Assembly: GCA_951812525.1 (NCBI GenBank)
Contig: OX638316.1
Span: 4,458,506-4,522,505, forward strand
DNA length: 64,000 nt
Reading direction: 5' to 3'
Source: an uncultured Poribacteria bacterium
Lineage (GTDB): Bacteria; Poribacteria; WGA-4E; WGA-3G
Positions 15,051 to 25,316 of the stretch are shown piece after piece. The notes beneath the pieces are model-generated. The model saw only the letters and a program-made list of their open reading frames with translations, did no database searches and was not told the DNA's origin. How positions within the stretch are numbered: position 1 is the first letter of the stretch; each line of letters opens with the position of its first letter. A program made the position numbers and the translations under genes.

Positions 15051-17954
15051 CTATTCTGCCTCCAACTTAACCTTTTTCTTCTTTCCACCGTGAATACTCG
15101 GCTCTTGACATAGCATTTTTCGGAGCAGAGCAAGTCCTTCATGGACATCAGGACATTCCTCCTCTGTGATCCCAAGCACCTCCGATAACAAGAACCGATC
15201 AAGTGTATGGCGCACCGGATCCGAATCCATTTGATTAAATGGTAGCATCATCTGATCTTTTAGCGTATTGAAGATCTGCTTTGCCTTTGCCAAGGAATCA
15301 TTGGAAAGTTCCCGAACATCAAGTGTGGACATTGATTCTAGAGAAGCTTTTGAACCACTACCTCGACCAGTTTGCTGCTTACCAGCACTTAAAAAATAGC
15401 ATAGAAATCCTAGCGTAGAGTTACTCCATAGCACCCAAGCATAATCATAATTTGAGTTTTCAAATACAACGTTCCTTACAGACCTAATACCGATAGTATC
15501 CCGTTCTGCAAACATTACCGACAACGAGTGCGAACTGAATCCTAAGTCTATGTTAAAATGTACTCTACCTGTACGTTCTAATATCTTTCGTGCCTTGACT
15601 TCTGCATGTGGGCGAATGAACCCGTGAGCATTAGGGGATACAATCATTGATCGCTGCGTTTCGCAATCCAGATGCCACAGACATGGATACTCTGCAGTAT
15701 CAGGGCATCCTTCTTTAACGTCAAATGCTCCACGCTCACTCGGGTCCCGTATATCCCGATGATCTGCCCCGATTATCGCTATATCCGACACCGAACAGAT
15801 AGGAAGCTCTATGGGAGTTTTTTGTCGAGGAAATCGTAACAGTCCATTTTTGAGTTGATATGCCGTTTGGAGGACTGTGACATCCCTAACGCGAGATACA
15901 GGCCATGCGAGCGCATCATCAGGAAGCGAAGCAGAAATAGCAAACCCTACAATATCACCACCGATATAGATAGAACTTCCCAAATTAACACCATCTTCAA
16001 GTCTACGGATATTTTCAAGATTATGGATTTGCTTCACAATCTCTAAAGCCTCCAATTCTCTATCTGGACAACGCTTAAGGCAAATGAACGTCGCACTCCC
16101 TGTGTCGGTCTCCTTACCCTTCGTAGCAACAACAAGACATTCCGCCATGGTGGTATCTGATGAAAAAGTGCAATTTTCGGTGTTTGCATCAGAAATCGTG
16201 AGCACAAAGACATTGTGATATTCCTCTGCCCACAACCTTCGGACTTTATACCAACTATTTCCAGTAATAGCTGTAGCAGGTAACACACACGCCATTACAG
16301 CATTGTGTTTTAGCATCCTATCCGCCAGATCGACAAAGTCGGGACCATACCCAGGATTGTTTCCAGCGAGCCGACGCCCTTGTGCCTTGCGCGCAGCCCG
16401 CATCTCAGGTGCCTCCTTTTTGTCAGCGAATATACTCTTAGGGAGATTGGAGTTACTATCAGCACCACCTCGCGTATAAGGCGGGTTCTGAATAACAATG
16501 TCAAATTCACCATGTTTGAATGCTTCGGTGAGATCAGTAGTTTCAGTGCCTTGTCCAGTGGCAGTTTCTGCTGTTCCCAATTTCAGAGGTAGAGTACCCG
16601 CTGGATCACTAAGCAGATTAAGCGCCCCGATGGCATAAAGCCCATCCGCGCGAGAAGTACCATATGGCATTGTGTGAATACGCGTGCCACCGATACGGAC
16701 ATCAGGATAGGTACTGGCTATGATAGAGGCTGTCAGATGCGCAGCATTTGGCAGAATGTCACATCCGACGAGATTATTCTCCATCATGTACTGGTGGATG
16801 GTTTCTCCGTTCCCACCCATTTGCTCGTGGAGCATGAGAAGTCGTTGATAGACACCGTTGAGAAGTGAACCGGTACCGCAGGCGAAGTCTGCGATTTTTA
16901 GTTTTTTGGGATTTTTTGTGAGTTCTGGTAACGCGAGCGCGCATAATAGTACCGAGGATTCGGGACGGGTGTAGTTTGCCTTGAGGATTTTACGATTGTC
17001 AATGAGTTTCTGAAATACAATCCCGGCGAGTTCGTGTTCTTGTGCGAGCCCCATCCTCTCCAATTCGCGGGCGGTATCTCGTAGGACACTTAAAATTTCA
17101 CCGACGAGCTTATCATCGGCAGCGAGCGTCTCGACGAGATTGTAGGCGACGTTGAAAATTGGAGCGTAGTTAATCTTCTGAATATCTCTCCATGCGCGAA
17201 GGATTTCGTCTGAGTCGAGTTGACCGTAATCAGCAGTGAGTTCGCTGAGTGATGGGACGGTTTTTAAATCTGGTTTCCCTGCAAGAGAACTTTGGAACAC
17301 CAACGCGTTGCTGATGATAAGCATTGCCATCTGTGTTGTTTGTTCGCCAGGCTCTTGTACGAGGAGTTCTCCTATTCTTTCGCTGATATGCGGCCGTTGC
17401 TGAATTGCGCTATTGACGATAACAGCAGCACGGTGAATGCCGTTTTCTAGCACCTCGGCGGCTTTTTCAATTTTAGTGATAGGTGTTGCCCCGATACAGA
17501 TAGCAGTTGCGATGTCGGCAATGCTGCCTTCAAGCCATCCCTTTCGAGGAAATCTGTGTGGTTCATCAATACTAAGCAAAGTATACGCGAAATCATTTGA
17601 TACTTCCAAATTCTCACGGATTTCGTCGCGTGGCATTGTACGAAATCTGTATGGCAGGCGGATTGCTATTGCACTGGTACTTGTTTCTAGTGTTGTACGG
17701 AGGGTTTTACCCAAGTAGTATTCGCGAGCTTGCTTTTCACCTGTTTCATTGGGACCGCGCTTGTGGTCGATTTTTACCTCGACTGCCATTGGATACCGAT
17801 CAACCGTGCGGATAATTACATCCGGTTTTCTTTGATTTTCAACGAGCGGTCTCGTCGTTTGCTCGTGAATGCACCACGTGGAACTCATCGGCATTAAGAT
17901 TTCAACAAATAAGGTGGTGATGGTGTCTTCGCTATTGGTGTGTTGACGGTTCAT
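15051..17954 (-). CDS. Single-chain restriction-modification enzyme (type IIG-like: PD-ExK nuclease + N6-adenine methyltransferase)
   Basis: A 967-residue protein. Residues 44-61 contain P-D-V-I-I...A-V-E-V-K, matching PD-(D/E)xK nucleases (D45, E59, K61). A helical linker leads to a gamma-type adenine methyltransferase with ANYTRPESS (about 326-334), SAM motif I ADFACGTGS (355-363) and catalytic motif IV NPPY (490-493). The remaining 450 residues would hold the DNA target-recognition region. This order fits type IIG and similar one-polypeptide systems; no HsdS, HsdR or separate methyltransferase is adjacent. ATG at 17954 has AAGGA about seven bases upstream. A TPR gene precedes it on the same strand. 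Specificity cannot be predicted. Confidence 0.85.
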   Translation of the reverse strand: MNRQHTNSEDTITTLFVEILMPMSSTWCIHEQTTRPLVENQRKPDVIIRTVDRYPMAVEVKIDHKRGPNETGEKQAREYYLGKTLRTTLETSTSAIAIRLPYRFRTMPRDEIRENLEVSNDFAYTLLSIDEPHRFPRKGWLEGSIADIATAICIGATPITKIEKAAEVLENGIHRAAVIVNSAIQQRPHISERIGELLVQEPGEQTTQMAMLIISNALVFQSSLAGKPDLKTVPSLSELTADYGQLDSDEILRAWRDIQKINYAPIFNVAYNLVETLAADDKLVGEILSVLRDTARELERMGLAQEHELAGIVFQKLIDNRKILKANYTRPESSVLLCALALPELTKNPKKLKIADFACGTGSLLNGVYQRLLMLHEQMGGNGETIHQYMMENNLVGCDILPNAAHLTASIIASTYPDVRIGGTRIHTMPYGTSRADGLYAIGALNLLSDPAGTLPLKLGTAETATGQGTETTDLTEAFKHGEFDIVIQNPPYTRGGADSNSNLPKSIFADKKEAPEMRAARKAQGRRLAGNNPGYGPDFVDLADRMLKHNAVMACVLPATAITGNSWYKVRRLWAEEYHNVFVLTISDANTENCTFSSDTTMAECLVVATKGKETDTGSATFICLKRCPDRELEALEIVKQIHNLENIRRLEDGVNLGSSIYIGGDIVGFAISASLPDDALAWPVSRVRDVTVLQTAYQLKNGLLRFPRQKTPIELPICSVSDIAIIGADHRDIRDPSERGAFDVKEGCPDTAEYPCLWHLDCETQRSMIVSPNAHGFIRPHAEVKARKILERTGRVHFNIDLGFSSHSLSVMFAERDTIGIRSVRNVVFENSNYDYAWVLWSNSTLGFLCYFLSAGKQQTGRGSGSKASLESMSTLDVRELSNDSLAKAKQIFNTLKDQMMLPFNQMDSDPVRHTLDRFLLSEVLGITEEECPDVHEGLALLRKMLCQEPSIHGGKKKKVKLEAE

Positions 17955-18080
17955 GTGTTTTCCTTATCTGAGTGACAGAGAAATATGGAAATATCCTCGC
18001 AATATGCGTAATAATTAGATAATCATAATGGAATTCTGACGTTGTATTTTGAAATGAGTCAGGCATTCTCCAGAAAAAGT

Positions 18081-20735
18081 TTAGTAAACCATTATAGTAC
18101 TTATTAATCTGTTAGGGCAACTTCCTACTTCCTTGACTTGCGCCATTATATCAATTTCTGCAGAATCCTTTTCTACATCTAGCTCCGCAAGGAAAACGAC
18201 TTCAAATCCCAAGTAAGCATCCCGAAGTCCATCATATGCCTCTGTAAAATTCACATCAATAGCAATAGCATTTTCAAAATTCGTAATCGCTTCGTTATAT
18301 TGATTTTCCTCTAAGAAGGTAACACCTAGGTCATAGTAAACATGTTTTATCTTTCTTAAAAGGACAGAGGCAAAATCATCATCTGAATCAAATCGATAAT
18401 CTTCTGGACCAATTTCTAAGACTTCCCTAATCCTTTCTTCCGCAGCCGCTAAGTCACCCTGTGCAAGGTAAGAAAGAACATCCAAACACTCTACTTCTGC
18501 AAAATTAGAATCTATTGTAAGCAGCCTTTCAAAAGAAGCAATCGCTGCATCATATCGATCTTCATTCAAGAAATCAATCACACAATTATAGTATACCTGT
18601 TTCAGATCTTTCAACAGCTCGCGAGCAGACCAAGAATAACGATCAAGATATAAGGCAACACTAACCGCTTTTTCGGCATCCTCAAGTTTGCCCTGATTAA
18701 GACACACACGTCCATGGTTACAGTAGGCATACTTTAAATTTTCTAAAAGCTCGTAGGATGACTCATAATCAGGATCAAGACGTAGGATTTCGGCAATTAC
18801 TGCGTGTGCGTTATCAAGTTCGTTGCACCGAAGATAGAAATTGCCAAGTCGGCAATACGCTTTCACAAGACCAGTTTCTGTAAAACTCACATTAATGGCT
18901 TTAGCTTTTTGAAAATCAGAATTTGCTTGTTCATACCGTCTGTTGTTCAAGAAGATTGTGCCTCTGGCTTTGTAAGTGTGTTTTATTTCCATTAAAAGTT
19001 GGCGGGCATTCTCGTAACTCGAATCAAGGCGTAAGGCTTCGTTAGCAGCTTTCTCCCCAGCTTCCAAATTGCCTTGCTTTAGGTATATACGTCCGTGCTC
19101 ACAGTAGACATCTCTTATTGTTTCCAAGAGATCGCGTGCTGGCTCATAACTTGAATCAAGAATTAAGACCTCCTTGACAGTTTTCTCCACAAGATCATAT
19201 TTGCCCTGACTAAGGTATGCGAGTCCTTGATTGCAATACATATTCTTTATCTTTAATAGCATCTCACCACTTGAATCAAAACGCAAAACTTCTTTAATCG
19301 CTTTTTCGGCATCTGCAAACTTTCCTTGTCCAAGGTATAAAACTCCCGAATTATAATACGCATCTTTTATTTTTTTCAATAATTCGCGGGCAGAATTTGA
19401 ATCAAAGGACAAGACTCCGTTAGCAGCTTTCTCTGCGTCCACCAATTTGCCTTGTGTGAGATACGTATGTCCCTGCTTATAGTAGGCATGCTTAATGTCT
19501 TCCAAATAGGGAGAAGTTGGCTCAAGCCGTAAGATCTGATCAATTGCTTTTTTCGCATCGGTATATTTTCCTCGTCCAAGACACACACAGGCAATTCCAC
19601 AATGCGCTTTCGTAAAGTCTGGATCCATCGCAAGAACACTTTCAAAAGAGGCAATTGCTTTATTATACCATCTTCGTCCTAAAAAATTGAATCCACCATC
19701 ACAGTAGGCATGCTTTATCTCTTCCGAAAGCTTCCGAGCGACCCCATAATCGGAATCTATACGCAAGGCACCTTCAACAGTTTTCCTCGCAAAATCATAT
19801 TCACCACTATTAAGATATACCCGCCCTTGATCGCAGTACATATTCTTTATCTTTAATAGCATCTCACCACTTGAATCAAAACGCAAAACTTCTTTAATCG
19901 CTTTTTCGGCATCTGCAAACTTTCCTTGTCCAAGGTATAAAACTCCCGAATTATAATACGCATCCTTTATTTTTTTCAATAGTTCGCGGGCAGGGGCAGA
20001 ATTCAAATCAAGTCGCTCCCTAAGCACTTCTTCCGCAGATGCCAATGATCGCTGAGTAAGATAGGTGCGGACTATTCCACAATGTGCTTCTGTAAAACAT
20101 GAGTCTATTGCAAGAGCATCCTCAAAAGAAACGATTGCTTTGTTATATTGATTCTGTTCTAAGAAAGTGACACCTTGGTTGTAATATGACCACTTTATTT
20201 GTTCCATAAGTTCGTGGGCGAGCTCATAATTAGAATCAAGTCTCAAGGCTTCATCAACTGCTGCTTTTGCCCCCATTAGTCTGCTGCGTTTAAGGGCTAC
20301 ACGCCCACGAATACAGTATGCATCCGTTATCTGTTCCATAAGTTCGTGGGCGGACACAGAACCAGAATTAAGTCTCAAAATCTTTTTTGCTGTTTTTTCA
20401 GCTGCTTCCAGTTCATTTTTCTTAAGGTATAAACACGCGAGTTGAAAGTATGCATCTGTAAAAGCTGGGTCAATATTAACAGCACACTGGAAGGCAAAAA
20501 TTCCACGATCAATCTTGTTTTCTTTAATGGAAGTAAGACCATTAGTCCAATATTCCTGTTTTATCAGATCCAAAATCGAAAGAGCAGGAGGGTAACCTTG
20601 ATTAATCATTAACGCAGTCTGAGCAGCCTTGGTAGCTAATTCAAGTTCGCCTAGCCTTAGATAACTAATGGCACGATTGTAGTGAGCTTCGATCAATTTT
20701 GTATCAAGGTCGGTGCAATCGAAAAGTCCACCCAT
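18081..20735 (-). CDS. Giant tetratricopeptide-repeat protein
   Basis: About 884 residues built almost wholly of TPR units arranged as alternating pairs of about 70-80 residues. Recurrent phrases are YYNSGVLYLGQGKFADAEKA, YNKAIASFE, FTEAHCGI and LLKKIKDAYY. No signal peptide, membrane segment or catalytic domain is visible. Start 20735 (MGGLFDCTD) is preferred because it directly precedes the first TPR; a GTG at 20804 would add 23 mainly hydrophobic residues, so a membrane-anchored longer form is possible. The gene is visibly richer in A and T than its neighbours. It ends 126 bases before the restriction-modification gene on the same strand. Probably a protein-binding scaffold or sensor. Confidence 0.82.
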   Translation of the reverse strand: MGGLFDCTDLDTKLIEAHYNRAISYLRLGELELATKAAQTALMINQGYPPALSILDLIKQEYWTNGLTSIKENKIDRGIFAFQCAVNIDPAFTDAYFQLACLYLKKNELEAAEKTAKKILRLNSGSVSAHELMEQITDAYCIRGRVALKRSRLMGAKAAVDEALRLDSNYELAHELMEQIKWSYYNQGVTFLEQNQYNKAIVSFEDALAIDSCFTEAHCGIVRTYLTQRSLASAEEVLRERLDLNSAPARELLKKIKDAYYNSGVLYLGQGKFADAEKAIKEVLRFDSSGEMLLKIKNMYCDQGRVYLNSGEYDFARKTVEGALRIDSDYGVARKLSEEIKHAYCDGGFNFLGRRWYNKAIASFESVLAMDPDFTKAHCGIACVCLGRGKYTDAKKAIDQILRLEPTSPYLEDIKHAYYKQGHTYLTQGKLVDAEKAANGVLSFDSNSARELLKKIKDAYYNSGVLYLGQGKFADAEKAIKEVLRFDSSGEMLLKIKNMYCNQGLAYLSQGKYDLVEKTVKEVLILDSSYEPARDLLETIRDVYCEHGRIYLKQGNLEAGEKAANEALRLDSSYENARQLLMEIKHTYKARGTIFLNNRRYEQANSDFQKAKAINVSFTETGLVKAYCRLGNFYLRCNELDNAHAVIAEILRLDPDYESSYELLENLKYAYCNHGRVCLNQGKLEDAEKAVSVALYLDRYSWSARELLKDLKQVYYNCVIDFLNEDRYDAAIASFERLLTIDSNFAEVECLDVLSYLAQGDLAAAEERIREVLEIGPEDYRFDSDDDFASVLLRKIKHVYYDLGVTFLEENQYNEAITNFENAIAIDVNFTEAYDGLRDAYLGFEVVFLAELDVEKDSAEIDIMAQVKEVGSCPNRLISTIMVY
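19237..19993. repeat. Near-identical 157-bp direct repeat, copies 600 bp apart, inside the TPR gene
   Basis: 19237-19393 and 19837-19993 are identical for the first 128 bases and differ at only two positions (19365/19965 and 19382/19982) over 157. The offset is exactly 600 bp (200 codons), so both copies are in the same frame and encode the same peptide around GVLYLGQGKFADAEKAIKEV. All other repeat units of the gene have diverged, so this is a recent duplication or gene conversion. Confidence 0.95.
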
Positions 20736-20887
20736 CTCTACGTTACTCCCATGATAATTTCCTATATCCTCTAACAATATTGAAAGAGAAAAAAAGAATA
20801 CCACAATTCAAGAGGATTTCAATAAAACGAATCCCGTTCATCCTGCCCATTCCAGAAATATAGATCCAGATCATAACATCAAACTTA

Positions 20888-21718
20888 CTACCACATCACC
20901 GTTCCGCCGGTGTTGATGTCTTGTCCTGTCATGTTATCGGCATCTTCTGAAGCGAGAAAGACTGCTAATCCAGCAGCGTCCTCTGACCCAGATCCTTTAT
21001 CGCTGTAGCCTTCATCGCCACACCATCTGCCGGCGATAACGCTTTTCGGGTTTGTTCGTCCGTATCGCTCGCGTAGTGCGTCTTCATCGAAGGGTTTGTT
21101 CATGTATTCGGCTCTGCCCTTTGCGAGTTCAAGGCTTCTTTCTACATGCCAACCGGGACAGATGGCGTTGACGGTGATATTGTAGCGACCGACATCGGCG
21201 GCGAGGGTGCGTGTGAAACCGATAACGCCCATTTTTGAGGTGGCATACGGTGCTCTGTGAGAGAGTGGTTGTTTCCCTGTCCCGGAACTGAAGTTGATGA
21301 TTTTTCCGTATTCTTTGCGGATCATCTCAGGTAGAACGGCTTTGGAACAGATGAACAAGGAGTCAAGGTTGACTTCAAGTGTGCGTCTCCATTCCTCTAA
21401 ACTCATGTCCCAGATGTCTTTCGTGGGTCCGGCGATGCCGACGACGTTGGCGAGTATATCGACTGTGCCGAACTTTTCGATGGTTGCTGCGACCATCTCT
21501 TGGACGGGTGCTTCTTGTGAAACATCGGTCTCGAAGCAGAGCACCTCTCCACCGTCGGCTCTAATTTCTGAACCGACCTTCGCTTCTAACTCTTGGACAG
21601 GAAGGACATCACAGATGGCGACTGCTGCACCTTCTTTTGCAAAACGCCGCGCGACAGCTTCGGCGTGTCCCCTGCCAGCACCTGTTACGATTGCTACCTT
21701 ATTTTCTAATCTTCCCAT
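20888..21718 (-). CDS. Short-chain dehydrogenase/reductase (classical SDR)
   Basis: NAD(P)-dependent oxidoreductase of 276 residues. The cofactor glycine motif is VTGAGRGHAEAVA and the catalytic set is Ser in INFSSGTG and Tyr/Lys in YATSK. The structural NNAG motif is replaced by ANVVG. An Asp after the second strand (CDVLP) suggests NAD preference. GGAGG lies six bases upstream of the ATG. The C-terminal part contains an extra charged insertion (KSVIAGRWCGDEGYSDKGSG) before ASEDADNMTGQDINTGGT. Substrate unknown. Confidence 0.9.
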   Translation of the reverse strand: MGRLENKVAIVTGAGRGHAEAVARRFAKEGAAVAICDVLPVQELEAKVGSEIRADGGEVLCFETDVSQEAPVQEMVAATIEKFGTVDILANVVGIAGPTKDIWDMSLEEWRRTLEVNLDSLFICSKAVLPEMIRKEYGKIINFSSGTGKQPLSHRAPYATSKMGVIGFTRTLAADVGRYNITVNAICPGWHVERSLELAKGRAEYMNKPFDEDALRERYGRTNPKSVIAGRWCGDEGYSDKGSGSEDAAGLAVFLASEDADNMTGQDINTGGTVMW

Positions 21719-21770
21719 AAGAATCCTCCATAAACTACTTTAGATTTTACCACTACCGATATAGTGACCA

Positions 21771-21793
21771 GCGAGGTTAGAAACCTCGCCTAC
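21771..21793. repeat. Family-A REP-like hairpin
   Basis: GCGAGGTT-AGA-AACCTCGC followed by CTAC. It sits between two minus-strand genes, 18 bases past the end of the ABC exporter gene downstream of it in transcription. On the minus strand it reads GTAG then the hairpin. Confidence 0.8.
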
Positions 21794-21810
21794 AGAGTGT
21801 GGAAGTGCCA

Positions 21811-23562
21811 TTATTCGCCTGCCCATAGGCGGCGCATCTCCTCTGAGGAGCGAAGCAATTCATCTAACGTGCCGATGTTGTCAATACGGCCGTCCTTCAG
21901 GACAATAATCTGATCGGCTTGCTGTAAAGCGGCGCGTCGGTGGGAAACGACGAGGCAGGTCGATCGTTTTGTCTCAAAGAGGCGTTTCCATAAGGTCTGC
22001 TCTGTTTCTACGTCAAGTCCAGAGGAGAGGTCATCAAAAACAAGTAGATCTGAATTGCGGATAAACATTCGTGCCGCCGCAGTGCGCTGCATCTGTCCGC
22101 CGGATAACTTTACGCCACGGGGACCAACAACGGTGTCGAGCCCGTCTTCAAGTGTCGGAAGGTCTGTCTCCATGACACTGAGCCGTATCGCACGGTTTAG
22201 GTCGTCCCAATTCCAAGGCAAACCAAGGAGAATGTTATCGCTCAATTTCTCGCTGAAAAGTTTGGGTGCTTGGGGTGTATAGGCACAACGCGGTGGAACG
22301 AAAAACGACTTTGGATCCGTAATGACTTCGCCATTCCAGCGCACCTCTCCCTCCTGCTTGGGTAGTACACCCAAAAGCGTCTGCAGGAGCGTCGTTTTGC
22401 CTGCTCCAATCCGTCCCGTGATAACGGTGAAAGATCCTGTTGGTACTCGAAAACTAATATCCTTAACACCTACTGTTGAATCGTCATAAAGATGGGTCAG
22501 TCCAGTGACAGCGAGTTCATCGAGTCGATCGGCTTCGGTACGTTTAGGCACAACAAGGGGTGGCTGGGTCTCTTGGAGGTAGACGGGTGTATGCGCCACT
22601 AAGTCCTCACCTGGCATCTCCTCGACGGTCTGTGCCATCCGATCAAAGGATACCTCTGCGCGCTTGTGCTGTGCCATAATGCCGCCGATAAGAGATCCGC
22701 TTCTGGCAACATCGCCGACATAAGTCGTGAAAAGCGCGAAATCTCCGACTGTAAATACGCCATCCTTCATCTGTTCAGCAACCAGAATCAGAATGACCCC
22801 TGTTGCGATATGGCTGATACTGTAGTTAATAGATCTGAGGAACTGGTTAAACAGATTATCAACGATCGTTGTTTTGCGGCGCGCATCGTTGAGTTGACGG
22901 AAATGTGCGATGACATTCGCCTCTGTGCGAGCAACTTTCACTGCCAAGATCGATTGGAAGAGTTCGTTGATGAAGTTGGTCGATTTTTCGGTAGCAATTC
23001 GTTGTGCAGTCCGATATCTACGGATGAAACGCCTTGCGAAATTAACGATGGTGATAATCAGAATAGAAGGGATAACGGTGATAAGTGTTACAGTGACATC
23101 AATCCGCGCCATCCAGATAATTGCCAATATAGCGAAGATGGTATTTCCCCAGAGATGGATATACTGTTCGAGATAACGTATAATCGCATCGACATCGTCC
23201 CGTAAGCGGTTGGTTACCTCACCTGACGCTGTTGAGACGCGCTGGGGTGCGGACATGTCCATAATAGCAGTCATGAGATTTTTTCGGAGCAGCGTGGAAA
23301 CGGCAAAACGCCAACGCGCCCATACAAATGCCGAAGAGATGAGTACGCTTCGATCACCGAGTTCAGCGACAAGAAAGAGTGCAACAAATGTCCACGCATT
23401 GAATCCTGCCTCCGCTTCACCGGTGAGTGCATCAAAAAATCCCTTCATGATAAGCCCAACGACAAAGGGCATGAGATCATCTAAGCCTCGAAAGAAAATC
23501 GTGCCGAGGAAGAGAAATGGACGATAACGGATTAATTTAATTACCGATTGTCCTGTTGTCAC
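21811..23562 (-). CDS. ABC exporter half-transporter, subunit with degenerate Walker B
   Basis: A 583-residue fusion of a six-helix exporter membrane domain (about 1-310) and an ATPase domain (about 345-583). Walker A is GRIGAGKTT, the signature is canonical LSGGQ, and the H-loop His is in VVSHR. The Walker B end is LLVFDDLSS, with Asp in place of the catalytic Glu. Its GTG start overlaps the TGA stop of the upstream exporter gene (GTGA) and has GGAGG seven bases upstream, so the two are translationally coupled and expected to form a heterodimer. Substrate (lipid, peptide or drug) unknown. Confidence 0.93.
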   Translation of the reverse strand: MTTGQSVIKLIRYRPFLFLGTIFFRGLDDLMPFVVGLIMKGFFDALTGEAEAGFNAWTFVALFLVAELGDRSVLISSAFVWARWRFAVSTLLRKNLMTAIMDMSAPQRVSTASGEVTNRLRDDVDAIIRYLEQYIHLWGNTIFAILAIIWMARIDVTVTLITVIPSILIITIVNFARRFIRRYRTAQRIATEKSTNFINELFQSILAVKVARTEANVIAHFRQLNDARRKTTIVDNLFNQFLRSINYSISHIATGVILILVAEQMKDGVFTVGDFALFTTYVGDVARSGSLIGGIMAQHKRAEVSFDRMAQTVEEMPGEDLVAHTPVYLQETQPPLVVPKRTEADRLDELAVTGLTHLYDDSTVGVKDISFRVPTGSFTVITGRIGAGKTTLLQTLLGVLPKQEGEVRWNGEVITDPKSFFVPPRCAYTPQAPKLFSEKLSDNILLGLPWNWDDLNRAIRLSVMETDLPTLEDGLDTVVGPRGVKLSGGQMQRTAAARMFIRNSDLLVFDDLSSGLDVETEQTLWKRLFETKRSTCLVVSHRRAALQQADQIIVLKDGRIDNIGTLDELLRSSEEMRRLWAGE

Positions 23563-25316
23563 TGAATCACCTCCTCCATTCCTGTCCTTAGGAGTCCTGA
23601 AAAGAGAGAATCAGGGTTGCGGACGAGTTGCTTGCGTTCGCCATATTCCTGAATTTCACCATCGGAGAGAATCATAATGTCGTCTACTTGTTGAACGGTT
23701 CCCAAGCGGTGGGCAATAATGATACTGGTTCGCCCTCTTAATAAGCGTTGTACGGCGCGGTCGATGCGCTGTTCGGTAGCCGGATCAAGCCTTGAGGAGG
23801 GTTCATCAAGAATAACGAGTCGTGGATCTTTGAGAAAGACGCGGGCAAAGGCGAGGAGCTGCGCCTCTCCAGCAGAAAGTCCCGTATCTTCAAGAAGCGT
23901 ATCCAGCCCATTGGGTAAAGATTTATACCAATCTGACAATTCCAGTTCCTCAATAACTGACAAAATCCGGTCGTCTGGGATTGCGGTATCAAAGAGGGTT
24001 AGGTTCTCGCGCACGGTGGCGTTGAAGAGTTGGACATCCTGGGTGACCATACCAATCTGGCTTCGGAGAGCTTCTAGGCGAATTTCCTCTATCGGTTTAC
24101 CGCCGACCCGAATTTGCCCTTGATTGATTTGATAGAGTCGAAACAGTAGACGGGTAATTGTGGATTTGCCGCTGCCTGTCCGTCCTAATAATCCGAGCGA
24201 TTTTCCAGGTGAAAGTTGAAACGACACATCCTTCAACACGACTTCATCACCTGTGTAGCTAAATATAACACGTTCAAACTCAATATCGAGTGCGTCTGAA
24301 CCCGGCAGATCTTCGGTGCCGTCTTCAATATTTGAGGTAATGCGATAGAGTGTTTCAATCCGTTTCAACCCAGCGGTTGCCCGTTGGAGATCGTTAATCT
24401 GACGGCTTATCATCATAAGGGGCCATCGGAGCATGGCTGTGTAGTGGAAAACCAGGAAGACGGTGCCGATCGTGAAGGCACCTTGTCGATAGAGGTAGAT
24501 ACCCATCCCCATCGAGAGGGCATGCCCTAATGCGTACAGCACGCCGCTAATGGTTCGTAAGACCTCACCCATTACATGCGCTTTCACGGCGCGATCGTAT
24601 ACATCACGATTGACATCGTAAAACCGATCCATTGTATAGCCGACGCCGCCATTGGTCCGAAAATCTTCAATACCGGTCAATCGCTCTTCAAGAAATCCGA
24701 AGAGTCTTGAGTAGCCTTCTCGTTCTGCAGTATAGAGTGGGACGGCAATGTTTCGAGTGAGATTGTAGACTGTGATAGCGATGATTACAAAAGCGGTGAG
24801 TGCGACACCGATACGCCAGTCTTCACGGGCGACCAAAATTAGCACACCTACGAGAAATATCAGACTTCCAATTACTTGAAGAATAAACTCAGAAAAAAAG
24901 TTGGAGAGTGCTGTGGTATCGCCGTCAACCCGCTCGACCATTTCACCCGGTGTGTGCTCATGGTGGAAGGACATATCAAGATTCAAACAGTGGTCGGCGA
25001 GATCGCCGCGCATCTGGTTTGTGGCGCGCCACCCGACGTCTTGTCCTAAATAGGAACTGATTAACACTATTATCTGCCGAAAGAACGCGATCGCGATGAA
25101 TATACCACCGGCGATAATTAGGTCGCGCGTCGCGCCTCCGGCTTTTGCGGTGTCAATGAAATAGCGGATAATCTGTGGGTTAACAAGATTTAGTCCAATT
25201 CCACAAAACATGAATATAGCGAGCAGTGAGACGCGGAACCATTGCGGTTTGAGGTATTGCGAAAGTAGTGCGGCGTATTGCCGGAGGGGTACTCTTTCAA
25301 AATCGGGGTTATCCAT
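23559..25316 (-). CDS. ABC exporter half-transporter, subunit with degenerate signature
   Basis: A 585-residue membrane-plus-ATPase fusion, partner of the overlapping downstream gene. The membrane domain begins around residue 30 ([17 protein letters not shown]). Walker A is GRTGSGKST and Walker B is VILDEPSS with the catalytic Glu. The signature reads LSAGE in place of LSGGQ. The H-loop is IIAHRLG. The defects of the two subunits fall on the same composite site. The ATG at 25316 has no clear Shine-Dalgarno, and its upstream region is a recent 74-bp tandem duplication that includes the start codon. Confidence 0.93.
   Translation of the reverse strand: MDNPDFERVPLRQYAALLSQYLKPQWFRVSLLAIFMFCGIGLNLVNPQIIRYFIDTAKAGGATRDLIIAGGIFIAIAFFRQIIVLISSYLGQDVGWRATNQMRGDLADHCLNLDMSFHHEHTPGEMVERVDGDTTALSNFFSEFILQVIGSLIFLVGVLILVAREDWRIGVALTAFVIIAITVYNLTRNIAVPLYTAEREGYSRLFGFLEERLTGIEDFRTNGGVGYTMDRFYDVNRDVYDRAVKAHVMGEVLRTISGVLYALGHALSMGMGIYLYRQGAFTIGTVFLVFHYTAMLRWPLMMISRQINDLQRATAGLKRIETLYRITSNIEDGTEDLPGSDALDIEFERVIFSYTGDEVVLKDVSFQLSPGKSLGLLGRTGSGKSTITRLLFRLYQINQGQIRVGGKPIEEIRLEALRSQIGMVTQDVQLFNATVRENLTLFDTAIPDDRILSVIEELELSDWYKSLPNGLDTLLEDTGLSAGEAQLLAFARVFLKDPRLVILDEPSSRLDPATEQRIDRAVQRLLRGRTSIIIAHRLGTVQQVDDIMILSDGEIQEYGERKQLVRNPDSLFSGLLRTGMEEVIQ

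Noticed and set aside
15029-15202. Frameshift at the 3' end of the restriction-modification gene, because another frame continues to 14936
   Set aside because: The long gene ends with a plausible Lys-rich tail and the downstream part has its own GTG and AAGGAGG; no domain continues across.
22666-23205. A 179-codon plus-strand frame
   Set aside because: Antisense to the ABC exporter membrane domain; composition reflects the opposite strand.
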